From: Draconibacterium orientale
GTDB lineage: Bacteria > Bacteroidota > Bacteroidia > Bacteroidales > UBA12170
Assembly: GCA_020718315.1 (NCBI GenBank)
Contig: DYSK01000003.1
Coordinates: 1 to 37,736, forward strand
DNA length: 37,736 bases
Reading direction: 5' to 3'
In this document: positions 8,228 through 16,589 of the stretch, in pieces
How positions within the stretch are numbered: position 1 is the first letter of the stretch
Layout: the number at the start of each line of letters is the position of its first letter
The notes under the pieces: generated by a model
The model's database searches: none
What the model saw: only the letters and a program-made list of their open reading frames with translations
Told to the model about the DNA's origin: nothing
Translations under genes and position numbers: made by a program

Positions 8228-9361
8228 ATTCTCGTGTAAGCGAAAAAAATCGGCGGCAATCCCGTCGGCAAAAAACAAACCTTTTTCACTTAGAAAATAG
8301 CGGTCAGTGCTTTCGAGCATTTGGCCGCTGTTTATATATTTCTTCGCCATCAATTCAAATTCCTGAACCCACAAAAAATCGAAAGTTTGTTTTAGATATT
8401 GAATGTCGACGCCCCATTTTGTCCGCAATCCCGTCATAATGCTTTCGTTCCATTGATCGCGTAGGCTGAGAGTCTCCGTTTCGGAAGGAATGTTCCCAAC
8501 TCTCAATTGTTCGATATAGGTGTTGATGTGCGACACATTCCACGAGCGAGAATGTGAATTGAATGAATGGGCTGATGGGCCAATACCCAAATATTTATTC
8601 CGCATCCAATAATTGGTATTGTGAATGGCATATTTCTGGTTAAAAGCAAAGTTCGAAATTTCGTATTGTTCGAGGCTGTTTTGCTTGGCAAACTCCAATA
8701 ATAACTTGAACTGTTCTTCACTTTGTACATCACTGGGCGCCGCATATTTCCCTTTCTTAATCAGCAAATCATAAGCTGTATTTTCTTCCCTTGTCAAGCT
8801 ATAGGCCGAAAGATGATCTATCTGCAAGGAGCGAAAAACGGCTAAATTTTTCAACCAACTGTCAGTGCTACTGATTGGAATACCATATATCAAGTCGATG
8901 CTCATCGAAGAAAAGCCGACATCATGAGCTCGTTTCAATATGTCCATTGCATCTTTTCCCGTGTGCAAACGATTCAAATAATGCAGTTCGTTGTCGTGGA
9001 AACTTTGAATGCCAATACTTAAGCGGTTTACGGGGCTTTGCTTTAGTATTTGCAAATAGTCCAGATTGAGGTCGTCGGGATTGGCCTCAAAAGTAATTTC
9101 GGCAGTTTTCGTTACCGGAAAAACGCGATGAATTTGTTCAAACAGGGAGTGAAGTTCTTTCTCTGTCAAAAGGCTGGGCGTTCCGCCACCAAAATAAATA
9201 CTTTCCAATTCCTCTCCGTTCAAATAGTCTTTTTGCAACGCTATTTCCTTGAGAAGCATTTCGACCAATTGCGGCTTTTGTTGAACATTGGCTTGCGAAT
9301 AGAAATTGCAATAGTGGCATTTTCGTTTGCAAAAAGGTATATGTAGATAAAGCCCGGCCAT
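8222..9361 (-). CDS. hemW: Heme chaperone HemW (radical SAM)
   Basis: A 379-residue radical SAM protein. Residues 11-20 read CKRKCHYCNF: the pattern CxxxCxxCxF marks HemW, which binds and delivers heme, whereas true coproporphyrinogen dehydrogenase HemN has a fourth Cys (CxxxCxxCxC). Other family blocks are YFGGGTPSLL, TFEANPDDLNLDYL, NRLSIGIQSFHDNELHYLNR and SIDLIYGIP. The C-terminal HemN_C-like part is also present. Length is normal for HemW (about 380). The ATG at 9361 gives the standard MAGLYLHIPFC start. It is often misannotated as oxygen-independent coproporphyrinogen oxidase. Confidence 0.94.
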   Translation of the reverse strand: MAGLYLHIPFCKRKCHYCNFYSQANVQQKPQLVEMLLKEIALQKDYLNGEELESIYFGGGTPSLLTEKELHSLFEQIHRVFPVTKTAEITFEANPDDLNLDYLQILKQSPVNRLSIGIQSFHDNELHYLNRLHTGKDAMDILKRAHDVGFSSMSIDLIYGIPISSTDSWLKNLAVFRSLQIDHLSAYSLTREENTAYDLLIKKGKYAAPSDVQSEEQFKLLLEFAKQNSLEQYEISNFAFNQKYAIHNTNYWMRNKYLGIGPSAHSFNSHSRSWNVSHINTYIEQLRVGNIPSETETLSLRDQWNESIMTGLRTKWGVDIQYLKQTFDFLWVQEFELMAKKYINSGQMLESTDRYFLSEKGLFFADGIAADFFRLHENL

Positions 9362-9708
9362 TTTAATTGCAATGATACGGTTTTATTTAGATGGAAAATA
9401 GGCAATTTTGCTAAGAATGAGGATTTTAGACTGTTGGCGTTCGTTATTGTACGGTTCAAAGAGAATAAAAAATTGGTTTTCAGCAGATTTGGAATCGGAA
9501 ATTTATTTGTGGATTTAAAAAAACCATTTAATTTTCAGCTCTAATTGAATAAGTTTATCGATTAAAGATTAAATTTGCTTCAATTCTAAAATACAAATCA
9601 TTTTTCTTAAACAAAACCAGAACAGAAGTGTGCGAGCGCATTTGAAATAGAACAAAGGCGAAATTGATTGCTGCTTCTTTCAACGAATTAAAAACAAATC
9701 AACAACAG
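9362..9708. other. Intergenic region between hemW and the S46 peptidase gene
   Basis: This 347-base stretch separates two divergent genes. It is AT-rich and holds a predicted promoter for the S46 gene (9545-9577). The longer open frame reaching back to a TTG at 9664 adds no conserved sequence. No RNA gene or repeat was seen. Confidence 0.6.
9545..9577 (+). promoter_or_regulatory. Predicted promoter of the S46 peptidase gene
   Basis: TTG at 9545-9547 and TAAATTTG at 9570-9577 (spacer 22) match the Bacteroidetes pattern. It would give a leader of about 125 nt before the ATG at 9709. Confidence 0.45.
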
Positions 9709-11865
9709 ATGAAAAAAGTACTCGTTTTTATTTTTGTGCTTGCTCTTGGGTTTCAATCCAGAGTGAAAGCCGATGAGGGCATGTGGGTTCCAATGTTTCT
9801 CAAACAATTAAACATCAAAGACATGCAGAAACAGGGATTTAAGCTTTCTGCAGAAGATATTTACAGCATCAATAAGGCAAGTCTGAAAGATGCTATTATT
9901 ATTTTTGGCGGCGGATGTACAGGTGAAATTGTATCGCCCGAAGGGCTCATTTTTACCAATCACCATTGCGGTTATGGCTCTATTCAGAAAGTAAGCACAA
10001 TCGAACACGATTATCTTAGAGATGGATTCTGGTCGAAAAGCAAAGACGAGGAAATTGCCATTGATGGGCTTACGGTTAAATTTATGAAAAGCATGAGCGA
10101 TGTAACGACTCAAATGCTCAAAGGAATAAGTGAAACCACCACCGAGAGCGAACGCGCCGAAATCTTGGCCAAAAACGAAAAAGCACTCCTCGACGAAGCA
10201 ACAAAAGGAAATCATTATCAAGCCATTATTCGCAATTTCTTTGCTGGAAACGAGTTTTATATGGTTGTTTATGAGGTTTTTACCGATATCCGATTGGTAG
10301 GAACACCGCCCGAAGCAGTTGGTAAGTTTGGTGCCGATACCGACAATTGGATGTGGCCACGTCATACAGGCGATTTTTCTATCTTCCGTGTTTATACCGC
10401 TCCTGATGGAAGTCCGGCTACTTATTCCAAAGAAAATGTGCCCATGAAATCGAAATGGCATCTTCCAATCTCTATCAAAGATACCAAACCGGGCGATTTT
10501 GCTTTTATAATGGGAAATCCCGGAAGTACACAACGCTATTTGACTTCTTATGGAATAGATTTAGCTATCAACGAAAGCAATCCTACGATTGTAAAAATAC
10601 GCACTGTAAAATTGGATATTATGCGCGAATTCATGGACTCCGATCCTAAAATTCGTCTGCAATATGCTTCCAAATTTGCCGGAATTGCAAACTATTGGAA
10701 ATATTTCCAAGGACAAACAAAAGCATTGAAAGCGAACAAAGTAGCCGATGTAAAACGTCAGATTGAAGCTGAATTTCAGGCTTGGGCCGATGCCGACCAA
10801 ACGCGTAAAGCTAAATACGGCACTGTTTTGGCCGATTATCAAGAGGCGTATAAGACGATGAAAGAATTTACGAAAAGCAATGTTTATTTTACTGAAGCTC
10901 TTTTGCGTGGCTCCGAAATGATGCCATTTGCCGGCCGTTTTGCACAACTTGGAACTCTTTTGGCCGAAGATACAGTTGATCAAGTAAAAGTGGACGCTGC
11001 CATTGCCAAATTGAGAGCCGGTGCAGCAAACCATTTTAAAGATTACAACAAGGAATTGGATCAGAAATTATTCGCCGAAACAATGCGTTTGGCTTATTGG
11101 GGAATCGCTTCTGATAAATTGCCCTCCACAATGACCAATCATACAAAAAAATTCGAAGGCGATTTTTCAGCTTGGGCAGACGAAATGTATTCGAACTCCA
11201 GCTTTATCTCAATTGAAAAAGTGAATGAGTTGTTGGACAACCCTACAGCCGATAAAATTAACAAAGATTGCGCCGTAAAAACATGGAACAATCTATTCGA
11301 AAGCTATCGCGCTCTGCAGCCCAAAGTAAAACCCATCAGCGAAAAACTCGCAAAAGCCGAACGATTGTATGTTGCCGGATTACGCGAAAAAGATCCAAAC
11401 AAGAAATATTATCCGGATGCTAATTTTACGATGCGTTTGACTTATGGCAAAATTGGCGGCTATCGCGCTGCCGATGCGGTTGATTATAAATTCTACACTA
11501 CAACCGATGGTGTTTTAGAAAAAGAAGACGCCACAAATCCGGAGTTTGTAGTTCCAGCAAAATTGAAAGAGTTGATTCTGAAAAAAGATTTTGGTCAATA
11601 TGCCAATAGCAAAGGCGAAATGCCTGTCGGTTTCTTGAGCGATAACGATATTACCGGAGGCAATTCAGGAAGCCCGATAATGAATGCAAAAGGAGAACTT
11701 ATTGGCCTTGCTTTCGACGGAAACTGGGAAGCGATGAGTGGCGATATCTCTTTCGATAAAAACTTGCAAAAAACTATCAATGTGGACATCCGTTATGTTT
11801 TGTTTATCATCGAAAAATTGGGCGGCGCACAAAATATTATAAACGAACTGACCATCGTAAAATAA
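9709..11865 (+). CDS. S46 family dipeptidyl peptidase, DPP7-like
   Basis: A 718-residue secreted serine peptidase that removes dipeptides from peptide N-termini in the periplasm. Residues 1-21 are a signal peptide. The family start DEGMWVPMFLKQLN follows. Catalytic residues of the chymotrypsin-like triad are visible: His85 in FTNHHCGYG, Asp222 in PRHTGDFS (probable), and Ser653 in GGNSGSP. The residue 18 after the serine, which sets P1 preference in this family, is Gly671 (AFDGNWEAMSGD). Gly there is typical of DPP7 (hydrophobic P1), while DPP11 (Asp/Glu P1) has Arg. The ATG at 9709 was chosen over a TTG at 9664 because it starts the signal peptide. A strong hairpin terminator follows. Members lacking sugar pathways use such enzymes to feed on proteins. 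Confidence 0.95.
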   Translation: MKKVLVFIFVLALGFQSRVKADEGMWVPMFLKQLNIKDMQKQGFKLSAEDIYSINKASLKDAIIIFGGGCTGEIVSPEGLIFTNHHCGYGSIQKVSTIEHDYLRDGFWSKSKDEEIAIDGLTVKFMKSMSDVTTQMLKGISETTTESERAEILAKNEKALLDEATKGNHYQAIIRNFFAGNEFYMVVYEVFTDIRLVGTPPEAVGKFGADTDNWMWPRHTGDFSIFRVYTAPDGSPATYSKENVPMKSKWHLPISIKDTKPGDFAFIMGNPGSTQRYLTSYGIDLAINESNPTIVKIRTVKLDIMREFMDSDPKIRLQYASKFAGIANYWKYFQGQTKALKANKVADVKRQIEAEFQAWADADQTRKAKYGTVLADYQEAYKTMKEFTKSNVYFTEALLRGSEMMPFAGRFAQLGTLLAEDTVDQVKVDAAIAKLRAGAANHFKDYNKELDQKLFAETMRLAYWGIASDKLPSTMTNHTKKFEGDFSAWADEMYSNSSFISIEKVNELLDNPTADKINKDCAVKTWNNLFESYRALQPKVKPISEKLAKAERLYVAGLREKDPNKKYYPDANFTMRLTYGKIGGYRAADAVDYKFYTTTDGVLEKEDATNPEFVVPAKLKELILKKDFGQYANSKGEMPVGFLSDNDITGGNSGSPIMNAKGELIGLAFDGNWEAMSGDISFDKNLQKTINVDIRYVLFIIEKLGGAQNIINELTIVK

Positions 11866-11883
11866 GAACATTTGATAAAACAA

Positions 11884-11922
11884 AAAAGAGGCTGATTCAT
11901 TTCCAAATCAGCCTCTTTTGGT
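11884..11922. terminator. Bidirectional hairpin terminator
   Basis: A perfect 14-bp stem (11884-11897 with 11906-11919) with an 8-base loop. It has A-rich sequence on the left and T-rich on the right, so it can stop both the S46 transcript and the convergent acyl-CoA dehydrogenase transcript (stop at 11954). Confidence 0.9.
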
Positions 11923-11953
11923 TTTCTTGAAGTTTTGTAATATGCGAAGGTTT

Positions 11954-13648
11954 TTACGGATTCATTTCGTAAGCATCTACATTTGGAAACACATAATCTA
12001 CCCAAATTGTTTTTGTTCTGTTTTCGTCAACAGCCGGTTTTTGAATCATGCGCATACAATATTCCATTTGCTTTTCAGTACTGCTCGGTCTGTTGAACAT
12101 TTCCAAGGCAAACTTGCTAAAGTCGCGAACGATAAAATCGAAAATCTGATCGACCAAAACGGAATCTATTTTCATAATTTTCGCGTTTTCCAAAATCAAT
12201 TGAGCATAAGGAATCAATGTAAACATTTCGCCAATGGTGAGCATTACATCTACATTCTTTGTTTGCTCCAAAGTAGCCGGGGCTTTTACCAAAGTTTCTT
12301 TAAATAGGTTTACTTGTTTGCGGAAAATGGCGACATTGGGTAAATCGAACAAGTCCAATGCTTTGTTGAAATCGTGAAACTGAATTTTCCCCAATTCTCT
12401 TGTAGGTCCTTGTCGGAACAAAAATTCATCATCAGCGGCATCGCTGCGTTGCGGAATGTCGGCATATTCTTTCGGAACAAACAAAAAGTTTTGCATAAAT
12501 TTGATAATCAACGCGATATTTACATGAACTGTGCCTTCCAGCTTGGGCAGTGCGCGAATGTCGCGCGTAACCATTTCAAAAAAAGTATCTTTTTCAAAAC
12601 CTTTGGCCGCAATCACATCCCACATAAGATTTACTACTTCTTCCCCTTGAGTGGTTACTTTCATCTTCATTATTGGATCGTAGAGCATATAGCGGCGATC
12701 TTGCAAGGAAGCCGAGCGCATATAGTCGGCCGTGCGACTTGCATACAGTTTCATAGCCACCAATCGCGAATAGGCATCGGTAAACATACGTTTTACATGT
12801 GGAAAGTCCGTTACAAACATTCCATAAAGCTGACGTTTCGAAGCATGATTGATGGCTTCGTAAAAGGCGTGAGTACACATACCAATTGAGGCCCAGCCCA
12901 AATTGTATTTCCCGACATTTACGGTGTTAAGTGCATTGTCCCACGCTTGTTGGCCTTTGGCCAAAATATCCTCTTCACAAACCGGATAATCGCGCAAAGC
13001 ATATTCGCCCACATAATTTTGGCTGTTTACGGTATTCTTAACCAAATCGTATTTCGAATGCTGATAATTGGCTATAAAAAACACATATTCGTCGTTGTCG
13101 AGTTTGCCAAAAGTAGAAACCATATCGGCTCTGTTGGCGTTTCCGATATAATATTTCGAGCCGTTGGCCAGATAATTTCCGTCGGCTTGTTTCGATAGAC
13201 GCATTTCGCTGGAATACACATCAGCACCATGCGCTCTTTCCGACAATCCGAAGGCGAAAATTGAACCGGAACGCAACAATTTGGCTGCTTTTTGTTTTGC
13301 ATTTTCGTTTTCCGACATCCAAATAGGACCCAGACCCAATATGCTCACTTGCCAAGCGTACCAATAAGGCAAGCCATAAAATCCCAGAATTTCGTTGAAT
13401 TCTTGGATGCGCCACATGTCCCAGCGCGAATTCTTGTCGCCGTATTTGGCGGGCGTAAGCAGATCGGCAAAAATGCCTTCTTTTCCAATAAAATCAATAT
13501 ATTCTTGATACCAAGTGCGCTCTTGGTCGTCTTTTTTGATACTTGCTTTTCCTTTGTTTTCGAAAAAAGCAATGGTTTTTTCCATGATCTCTTCCGAGTG
13601 TTTATCAGGATAAAAACGTTTACGGTTTTTAGGATTTAGTAAAATCAT
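11954..13648 (-). CDS. Acyl-CoA dehydrogenase family protein
   Basis: A 564-residue flavoprotein of the acyl-CoA dehydrogenase family, which oxidises acyl-CoA to the enoyl form and passes electrons to ETF. The N-terminal helical domain is followed by the flavin-binding middle part (FAFGLSERAHGADVYSSEM, GSKYYIGNA) and the C-terminal helical domain. The LPKLEGTVHVN segment matches the region of the catalytic Glu (x-EGT) in the family. At 564 residues it is longer than the classical 380-residue enzymes because of a C-terminal extension, as in many Bacteroidetes members. Substrate chain length cannot be read. It lies alone between a terminator and lgt; ETF genes are not in the window. Confidence 0.88.
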   Translation of the reverse strand: MILLNPKNRKRFYPDKHSEEIMEKTIAFFENKGKASIKKDDQERTWYQEYIDFIGKEGIFADLLTPAKYGDKNSRWDMWRIQEFNEILGFYGLPYWYAWQVSILGLGPIWMSENENAKQKAAKLLRSGSIFAFGLSERAHGADVYSSEMRLSKQADGNYLANGSKYYIGNANRADMVSTFGKLDNDEYVFFIANYQHSKYDLVKNTVNSQNYVGEYALRDYPVCEEDILAKGQQAWDNALNTVNVGKYNLGWASIGMCTHAFYEAINHASKRQLYGMFVTDFPHVKRMFTDAYSRLVAMKLYASRTADYMRSASLQDRRYMLYDPIMKMKVTTQGEEVVNLMWDVIAAKGFEKDTFFEMVTRDIRALPKLEGTVHVNIALIIKFMQNFLFVPKEYADIPQRSDAADDEFLFRQGPTRELGKIQFHDFNKALDLFDLPNVAIFRKQVNLFKETLVKAPATLEQTKNVDVMLTIGEMFTLIPYAQLILENAKIMKIDSVLVDQIFDFIVRDFSKFALEMFNRPSSTEKQMEYCMRMIQKPAVDENRTKTIWVDYVFPNVDAYEMNP

Positions 13649-13673
13649 AAAGCTTGTCTGTTTATTTTATTTT

Positions 13674-13681
13674 CAAAGTTA
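13674..13681 (-). promoter_or_regulatory. Possible -7 element of the acyl-CoA dehydrogenase gene
   Basis: Minus-strand TAACTTTG fits TAnnTTTG and lies 25 nt before the ATG. No -33 element is found at the usual distance. Confidence 0.4.
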
Positions 13682-13789
13682 AATAAAATTCACCAATTCC
13701 CTATGCATGCATTGTATTATTTATTCAAAAAATAATCCGAAATACAAGAAGGATTGAAGTCGAAAAGCTATAAATGAGAAAATGAAGAC

Positions 13790-14593
13790 TTAAGAAGTTT
13801 TCTTTTTTGTAGCAAGAGCAACCAAATAACCACCAAACAATATCAAAGGAATGCTCAACCACTGGCCCATATTCAACGCCATGCCGTCTTCAAAAGCGAC
13901 CTGATTTTCTTTCAAAAACTCAATGAGGAAACGCATTCCCCAAATACCAATCATAAAAACGCCGGTAAGATATGCCACGGGTGGTTTTCCGGCTTTTTTG
14001 TAAAAATACCAAATCAGATAAGCAAAGATAAGAAGATAGGAAAGACCTTCGTAGATCTGTGTTGGGTGATGAGGCAAAACTTCCGTTCCGGGAGCAAAGG
14101 CACGATAAAATTTAAAACCCCAAGGCAAATCTGTAACGTGACCAAAAATTTCGGAATTAATCAGATTTCCCATCCGAATAAAAAATCCGGCCAAAGCAAC
14201 CACAATGGCAATCCGGTCTGTAACCCAGAAATAATTTAGCTTTTCCCGATATGCAAATATGCCCAAAGCAGTTAGGATGCCAATGGCTGCACCATGACTG
14301 GCAAGACCGCCTTCCCAAATATATAAAATCTTAATTGGGTCGGCCAAATAGTAGGCAGGTTCGTAGAAAAAAATATGTCCTAATCGAGCGCCAAGAATTG
14401 TTCCAACAAGCATATAGGTCGAGATTCGATCGAGGGCACTTTCAGGAAGTTTGGCCATCTTGAAAAACTTACCCATCAGGATATATCCAAAAAAGAAAGA
14501 CGCAGCAAACAGCAATCCGTACCAGCGCACTTCCCAATTCCCTATGCTAAATATTTGAGGGGGAACATTCCAATCAATGAAAGATAGAATCAT
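13790..14593 (-). CDS. lgt: Prolipoprotein diacylglyceryl transferase
   Basis: A 267-residue polytopic inner-membrane enzyme that adds diacylglycerol from phosphatidylglycerol to the lipobox Cys of prolipoproteins, the first step of lipoprotein maturation. Key residues line up with E. coli Lgt: Tyr25 (RWYG), His100 (ASHGAAIG, His103 in E. coli), Arg140, Asn143 and Glu148 in the signature RMGNLINSEIFG, then HPTQIYE and the late Arg in GMRFLIEF. About seven helices are predicted. Several lipoproteins in this window (4028, 19409, 29794) would be its substrates. It sits between the double glycosyltransferase and the acyl-CoA dehydrogenase, all on the minus strand but with 123- and 141-base gaps. 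Confidence 0.96.
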   Translation of the reverse strand: MILSFIDWNVPPQIFSIGNWEVRWYGLLFAASFFFGYILMGKFFKMAKLPESALDRISTYMLVGTILGARLGHIFFYEPAYYLADPIKILYIWEGGLASHGAAIGILTALGIFAYREKLNYFWVTDRIAIVVALAGFFIRMGNLINSEIFGHVTDLPWGFKFYRAFAPGTEVLPHHPTQIYEGLSYLLIFAYLIWYFYKKAGKPPVAYLTGVFMIGIWGMRFLIEFLKENQVAFEDGMALNMGQWLSIPLILFGGYLVALATKKKTS

Positions 14594-14717
14594 AGCAATT
14601 ATTTTTTAGCAAAAATGCAGTTTTTTTTTTAATGCCCAATTTGATTTTTCGATCATAAGAACAATTTAATGAAAGAAAGTTTCTTTTCATTTTCAACAAG
14701 TAGATTCTGCCTCTTTA

Positions 14718-16394
14718 TTACCAAAAAGTTCGATAAAAGCGTTTAAACGAATTTTTATATTGGGAATAATTAGAAAGAGAAATTTTATCGGGATAGGCGT
14801 TTTTATAGGGTTTGCCCATTTGCAAGATTTCGGTGTAAAATGTTTTGGCGGTCATTCCCCATTTCTGCAGAAAAAGGACACTTCCTCGGTTTACTTGATC
14901 ATTTTTTTTCATTTTGCGGGTAGTTCGTTCGCCAAAGTGATACACTTTGCTCTTGCCAACGCCATAAAACTCTCGAACGCCGGCTTTGCAGAGCTTCATC
15001 GAAAAATCGGGATCCGAATAAAATCCTGGATAAAACTCCAAGCTATATCCGCCAACTAAATCCCATATATTTTTGTGGACCACATTGGGCGGCCACGAGC
15101 CCCCTTGCCAGTTGGTGATTTCAAAGTCGTTCTGCTCGCTTAGAAGTTTTTCTTCATCAAAAGTTTCTACAGAGGTTCCATAATTTCTGATTACGGAAAT
15201 GTAGTTTGGATTGTTGTTTTTTTGTGGTTCAACAAGGCTGGACGAGAGAAAGAAATAGTCGGTATCGAGCGATCGGATTTCGTTTAGCAGCATTTTGTCC
15301 CATTCGGGATAAACATACATATCGTCGTTCATATATACGATGTAGTCGGCTTTTACGGCCGGACGACAAGCGTTTACGGCAAAACTCACTCCCATATTCG
15401 TTTTGGAGTGAATAAAATCAATATCTTGTTGCGTTTCAACCCATTCCAATGTTCCGTCGGTTCCTTCATTTATTGCCAAAATGATTTGATTGTTGAAGGT
15501 TGAATTCTTTCGAAGACTGTAAAGGCAAAGCTGAAGGTATTCTAAATTATTCCATGTGGGAATAATGATCGAAAACCCATCACTGTTTTTAGATCTGATT
15601 TTTTCCGAAAATTCGACCTCCGTAATTTTATAGCCGGTTTTTGCCGATTTGTTCAGCTCCAAAAGGCGTTTGTATTTTTTAAAAGTTGCTACCGCTGAAA
15701 TTTTTGCTATCTTGAATCCTATATTTCCATCTAAAAAGCCAAATTTGATAATATAATCGCGGATAAACTTGATGAGTGCTCTGAAATAAATGGAAAATAA
15801 GGAAACTTTCCGGTTGGCCTCAAATAATTCTTGAGCCGACATAAAGGCGTATTTTTCCGTTCTTTCCCAATGTTCGTCTTCCGTATAATAAGAATAGTGA
15901 AGCAAATCGCCTTCCAGCGTGCTGGCTTCTTCGCCCGGAAAAAGAACGAACTTCTCATGTACATATTTTCCCTCCCATCGGCCGCAACCTTTTTTGTAGA
16001 GCCGCAATTTTAGATCGGGATACCAACCGCTGTAGCGAATCCATTTACCACAATAATTGGTTTTTCGAGCAACGTAATAACCCGATTCAACCCAGTTTTT
16101 TTTGAGTTGGAGTATTGATTGTTGAAGCTCTTCGCTGAGGGCTTCGTCTGCATCGATTGCTAAAATAAAATCGTGTTGTGCCAGACTCTCAACATAAAGG
16201 CGTGCTTTCACATAGCCTTCAAAAACTTTTTGCTCTACCTTGGCTCCAAAATGCGCGGCTATCTCGAGTGTTTTATCTGTCGAAAGCGAATCAAGAAGTA
16301 CGATTTCGTCGGCAATAGACTGAACAGACGCCAAACAGCGCGCAAGATTTCGTTCTTCGTTTAAAGTAATGACAATAACAGATAATTTGAGCAT
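14718..16394 (-). CDS. Fused double GT2 glycosyltransferase
   Basis: One 558-residue protein holds two family-2 glycosyltransferase (GT-A fold) domains. The first (residues about 1-250) opens with LSVIVITLNEERNLARCL and has the DSLSTDKT and AIDADE motifs; it resembles WaaE/KdtX-type enzymes of lipopolysaccharide core synthesis. The second (about 272-530) opens with FSIIIPTWNNLEYLQLCLYSL and has a metal-binding YMNDDMY (DxD-like) and a late SDPDFSMKLCKAG segment typical of rhamnosyl-type GT2 enzymes. Both domains look intact, so the protein could add two sugars in turn. It is probably a cytoplasmic or membrane-associated enzyme of cell-surface glycan synthesis. No other glycan genes flank it; the capsule export pair is 11 kb away. 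Sugar specificity is unknown. Confidence 0.88.
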   Translation of the reverse strand: MLKLSVIVITLNEERNLARCLASVQSIADEIVLLDSLSTDKTLEIAAHFGAKVEQKVFEGYVKARLYVESLAQHDFILAIDADEALSEELQQSILQLKKNWVESGYYVARKTNYCGKWIRYSGWYPDLKLRLYKKGCGRWEGKYVHEKFVLFPGEEASTLEGDLLHYSYYTEDEHWERTEKYAFMSAQELFEANRKVSLFSIYFRALIKFIRDYIIKFGFLDGNIGFKIAKISAVATFKKYKRLLELNKSAKTGYKITEVEFSEKIRSKNSDGFSIIIPTWNNLEYLQLCLYSLRKNSTFNNQIILAINEGTDGTLEWVETQQDIDFIHSKTNMGVSFAVNACRPAVKADYIVYMNDDMYVYPEWDKMLLNEIRSLDTDYFFLSSSLVEPQKNNNPNYISVIRNYGTSVETFDEEKLLSEQNDFEITNWQGGSWPPNVVHKNIWDLVGGYSLEFYPGFYSDPDFSMKLCKAGVREFYGVGKSKVYHFGERTTRKMKKNDQVNRGSVLFLQKWGMTAKTFYTEILQMGKPYKNAYPDKISLSNYSQYKNSFKRFYRTFW

Positions 16395-16589
16395 ATTGGA
16401 CGGTTACATGTTTAAAGTCTGATATCAAAGCTTTTACAGACTATTTTGCTATTCGTTTAGATTAATCATCAGGTCCTCAATGGTAGGACATCGAAAATGC
16501 TAATGTAGTGCAATTTGACCGAATGGCGATACGCGAACACGAATAGTTTCATTCCTTTTTTTTAGTACTTTCGTAGCCAACGAATTTTT

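Noticed and set aside
8222-9361. Oxygen-independent coproporphyrinogen III oxidase (HemN).
   Set aside because: The motif is CxxxCxxCxF; HemN needs a fourth Cys. HemW fits.
16473-16489. Short GTCCT/AGGAC inverted repeat between the glycosyltransferase and metallopeptidase genes.
   Set aside because: Only five base pairs and no T-run; likely chance.
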